7,522 nucleotides of DNA, taken from positions 1 to 7,522 of the forward strand of contig JALOMC010000214.1 in the NCBI GenBank assembly GCA_025455665.1. Direction: 5' to 3'. The translations under genes and the position numbers were made by a program. Positions 5,781 through 7,522 of this stretch are shown here, in pieces. Under the pieces are notes generated by a model. The model was not told the origin of the DNA. It did no database searches and saw nothing but the letters and a program-made list of their open reading frames with translations. The first letter of the stretch is position 1. Each line of letters begins with the position of its first letter. The DNA comes from Chitinophagaceae bacterium. GTDB taxonomy: Bacteria > Bacteroidota > Bacteroidia > Chitinophagales > Chitinophagaceae.

Positions 5781-5788
5781 TACTTTTA
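5781..5788 (+). promoter_or_regulatory. Possible -7 element of the malic enzyme gene
   Basis: TACTTTTA lies 18 bases before the ATG at 5807 and matches TAnnTTTG except for the last base. No TTG occurs at the expected 19-21 bases upstream (the nearest, 5769-5771, is too close), so the call rests on one element and on the need for a promoter after the fbaA terminator. Confidence 0.33.
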
Positions 5789-5806
5789 CCGGCTCAATGG
5801 TGAAGT

Positions 5807-6985
5807 ATGAACGTGTTTGAAGAATCGATCCAACTGCATAAAACCCTGCGGGGAAAAATAACGGTGCGCAACAAAATGGATGTGCGTACCACCGATGACC
5901 TCGCCAAAGTGTATTCGCCCGGCGTGGCAGCACCCTGCGAAGCCATCGCCGCCGATAAAAGCAAAGTGTACGACTATACGCTGAAAGGCAACTGTGTGGC
6001 CATTGTAACCGATGGTTCGGCAGTGCTGGGCCTTGGCAATATTGGCCCCGAGGCGGCCCTGCCCGTGATGGAGGGCAAAGCCATGCTGTTTAAAAAATTT
6101 GCCGATATCGACGCTTTTCCTATTTGCCTTGCAACACAAGACACAGAAGAGATTATCAAAACCGTTCGCTACCTGGCGCCCACATTTGGCGGTGTCAATC
6201 TGGAAGACATTGCAGCGCCCCACTGCTTTGAAATTGAACGGCGCCTGCAGGACATTGGCATCCCGGTATTTCACGACGACCAGGATGGTACCGCAATTGT
6301 TGTATTGGCCGGCCTTATCAATGCTGCCAAGCTGGTGGGCAAATCGTTGTTCGACCTGAAGGTGGTGGTAAATGGGGCAGGAGCAGCCGGCACCGCCATT
6401 ACCCGCCTGCTGCGCTGCCAGGGCTACGGCGATGAAAGCGCCAGTTGCATGTCGGTGAAAGATGTGATTGCCTGCGACAGTAAAGGGATCATCAGCCGCC
6501 ACCGTACCGACCTGAACGAGGAAAAAGCCCATTTGCTGGACTATACAAATGTGAGCAATATTGGCGGTAGCCTGCAAGATGCGCTGCAAGGAGCCGATGT
6601 GTTTATAGGCGTGAGCAAAGGCAACCTGCTGACGGCTGCCGATGTGCAAACCATGGCCAGCAATGCTATCATTTTTGCACTGGCCAACCCCATACCCGAA
6701 ATAATGCCGGATGAAGCCAAAAAAGGCGGCGCGGCTATTGTAGGTACCGGCCGTAGCGATTTGCCCAATCAAATCAACAACGTGCTGGGCTTTCCCGGCA
6801 TTTTCAGAGGGGCGCTCGATGCAAGGGCCTCCCGCATTTCGCCGGCCATGAAGCTGGCGGCCGCCTACGCCATTGCCGACCATTTGCGGGAGCCTTCCTT
6901 CGACCACATCATACCAGCCACTCTTGACCCGGCAGTGGCACACAGGGTGGCCGAAGCGGTGCGCCAGGCAGCTTTGGCAGAGTAA
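5807..6985 (+). CDS. Stand-alone malic enzyme (malate dehydrogenase, oxaloacetate-decarboxylating)
   Basis: Cytosolic enzyme that oxidatively decarboxylates L-malate to pyruvate and CO2, yielding NADH or NADPH. It supplies pyruvate or reducing power when growing on C4 acids. The 392-residue protein has the catalytic Tyr36 in VYSPGVA, the long signature TDGSAVLGLGNIGPEAALPVMEGK (68-91) with catalytic Lys91, metal ligands Glu133-Asp134 in NLEDI and Asp158 in FHDDQDGTA, a Rossmann GAGAAG (190-195), ALANPIPE (291-298) and SDLPNQINNVLGFPGIFRGALD (317-338). Asp224 after the second Rossmann strand (VIACDSKG) may favour NAD, but cofactor choice is not settled by eye. The ATG at 5807 is the only sensible start; an ATG at 5797 is in another frame and stops at once. 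The protein ends at the malic domain and lacks the phosphotransacetylase-like C-terminal half found in the roughly 760-residue hybrid malic enzymes common in Bacteroidota. No intrinsic terminator is evident after it. Confidence 0.94.
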   Translation: MNVFEESIQLHKTLRGKITVRNKMDVRTTDDLAKVYSPGVAAPCEAIAADKSKVYDYTLKGNCVAIVTDGSAVLGLGNIGPEAALPVMEGKAMLFKKFADIDAFPICLATQDTEEIIKTVRYLAPTFGGVNLEDIAAPHCFEIERRLQDIGIPVFHDDQDGTAIVVLAGLINAAKLVGKSLFDLKVVVNGAGAAGTAITRLLRCQGYGDESASCMSVKDVIACDSKGIISRHRTDLNEEKAHLLDYTNVSNIGGSLQDALQGADVFIGVSKGNLLTAADVQTMASNAIIFALANPIPEIMPDEAKKGGAAIVGTGRSDLPNQINNVLGFPGIFRGALDARASRISPAMKLAAAYAIADHLREPSFDHIIPATLDPAVAHRVAEAVRQAALAE

Positions 6986-7005
6986 AAGTTCGGGTGGGTT
7001 GCATT

Positions 7006-7034
7006 TTTGCACCAAAGCCGGTAGATTAGGTTTC
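7006..7034 (+). promoter_or_regulatory. Candidate promoter of the membrane-protein gene
   Basis: TTTG (7006-7009) and TAGGTTTC (7027-7034) match the Bacteroidota -33 and -7 elements with one mismatch in total (final C for G) at a 17-base spacing, the short end of the accepted range. A start near 7040 would leave a leader of about 10 bases before the ATG at 7050. Confidence 0.45.
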
Positions 7035-7049
7035 TTAAAACAACAAAGC

Positions 7050-7522
7050 ATGATGAGAAACCTGATGGCGGCCCTGGTGGCCGGCTTCCTGATCATGGCG
7101 TGGCAAACTGCCAGCCACACTGTTCTGAACCTGCATGCCGTGCAGGAGAAATACACGCCTAACAACGCAGTTATCTTAGAAACACTGGGCCAGCAACTGC
7201 CCGGCGAGGGTATGTATTTATTGCCCGGCCTGCCACCCGGCACCAGTATGGAAGAGATGGAAAAAGCGCAAACCAACTGGGCAGGCAAGCCATGGGCTGT
7301 AGTAAACTACAATACCAGCTTCAACACCAATATGGGCGCCAATATCCTGCGAGGCCTCGCTACCAATCTGGTATTGGCTTTTGTGTTGGTATGGCTGCTG
7401 AGCAAAATGAGCAATGCCGGCTTTGGCACCATTTTGCTGGCTTCGGTAGGGGTGGGCTTTATCAGCTTTTGTTTTCAACCATATCCCAGCTTTATTTGGT
7501 ACGAAACGCCGGGTGTCCGCAT
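7050..7522 (+). CDS. Unrecognised small membrane protein, cut off by the right edge
   Basis: An open frame from the ATG at 7050 (alternative ATG at 7053) runs 157 codons to the window end without a stop. I do not recognise the family. The N-terminus is a hydrophobic helix (about 5-18, NLMAALVAGFLIMAW), which is followed by a roughly 75-residue soluble stretch that is probably periplasmic and contains PGEGMYLLPGLPPG (51-64) and NWAGKPWAVVNYNTSF (76-91). Two further membrane helices follow at about 101-119 (RGLATNLVLAFVLVWLLSK) and 124-142 (GFGTILLASVGVGFISFCF), then an aromatic-rich PYPSFIWYET (144-153). Codon use resembles the neighbouring housekeeping genes. The reading is supported by the membrane-protein pattern, by the A-rich leader and by a candidate promoter. 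The antisense frame in this stretch is a shadow. It lies 64 bases after the malic enzyme gene, but an own promoter suggests a separate unit; no functional link is claimed. Confidence 0.75.
   Translation, partial: MMRNLMAALVAGFLIMAWQTASHTVLNLHAVQEKYTPNNAVILETLGQQLPGEGMYLLPGLPPGTSMEEMEKAQTNWAGKPWAVVNYNTSFNTNMGANILRGLATNLVLAFVLVWLLSKMSNAGFGTILLASVGVGFISFCFQPYPSFIWYETPGVR

Noticed and set aside
6998..7012. Possible terminator hairpin after the malic enzyme gene (TGCA-TTTT-TGCA)
   Set aside because: The stem is only four self-complementary bases with no following T run, and the segment overlaps the candidate promoter of the next gene.
5786..7288. A 500-codon open frame on the minus strand opposite the malic enzyme gene
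   Set aside because: It is the antisense shadow of a clearly conserved malic enzyme gene; its translation is rich in His, Gly and Cys with no family motifs.

Overview
The window looks like a stretch of central carbon metabolism from a Bacteroidota chromosome, probably a Chitinophagaceae-like lineage. The evidence is a tRNA promoter with a near-perfect Bacteroidota sigma pattern (TTTG, 19 bases, TAnnTTTG), the absence of Shine-Dalgarno sequences with A-rich leaders instead, a lipoprotein and a secreted ThuA-domain protein of Bacteroidota style, and a tRNA-Glu without an encoded CCA. The genus call is inference from gene style, not from any database comparison.

Minus strand, left half (3405 down to 1): a tightly packed five-gene transcription unit in the order gap (GAPDH), an unrecognised lipoprotein gene, a DUF433 gene, a DUF5615 PIN-like gene, and pgk, which runs off the left edge. 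Junctions are very tight: TAATG between gap and the lipoprotein gene, 44 bases to DUF433, an 11-base overlap between DUF433 and DUF5615, and 4 bases to pgk. Two things stand out. First, gap is broken by what looks like an 8-base deletion that removes the conserved Thr-Gly-Ala of the phosphate-binding loop and shifts the frame. Second, a toxin-antitoxin-like DUF433/DUF5615 pair of visibly lower GC sits between two glycolytic genes.

Plus strand, right half: a tRNA-Glu(TTC) gene with its own promoter and a strong intrinsic terminator diverges from gap. It is followed by a secreted ThuA-like protein, a class II fructose-bisphosphate aldolase (fbaA) with an elaborate intrinsic terminator, a stand-alone malic enzyme, and the start of an unrecognised membrane protein that runs off the right edge. 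These plus-strand genes look like separate transcription units.

Together fbaA, gap and pgk cover three linked steps of lower glycolysis/gluconeogenesis (FBP to triose phosphates, GAP to 1,3-BPG, 1,3-BPG to 3-PG), and malic enzyme links the C4 pool to pyruvate. No mobile element, CRISPR array or rRNA was seen. No gene-free stretch exceeds 300 bases; the longest gaps are about 120 to 155 bases on each side of the tRNA and between fbaA and the malic enzyme gene. The strongest candidate for something undescribed is the toxin-antitoxin-like pair embedded and translationally linked in the gap-pgk operon. All other genes are ordinary housekeeping or unrecognised small proteins.
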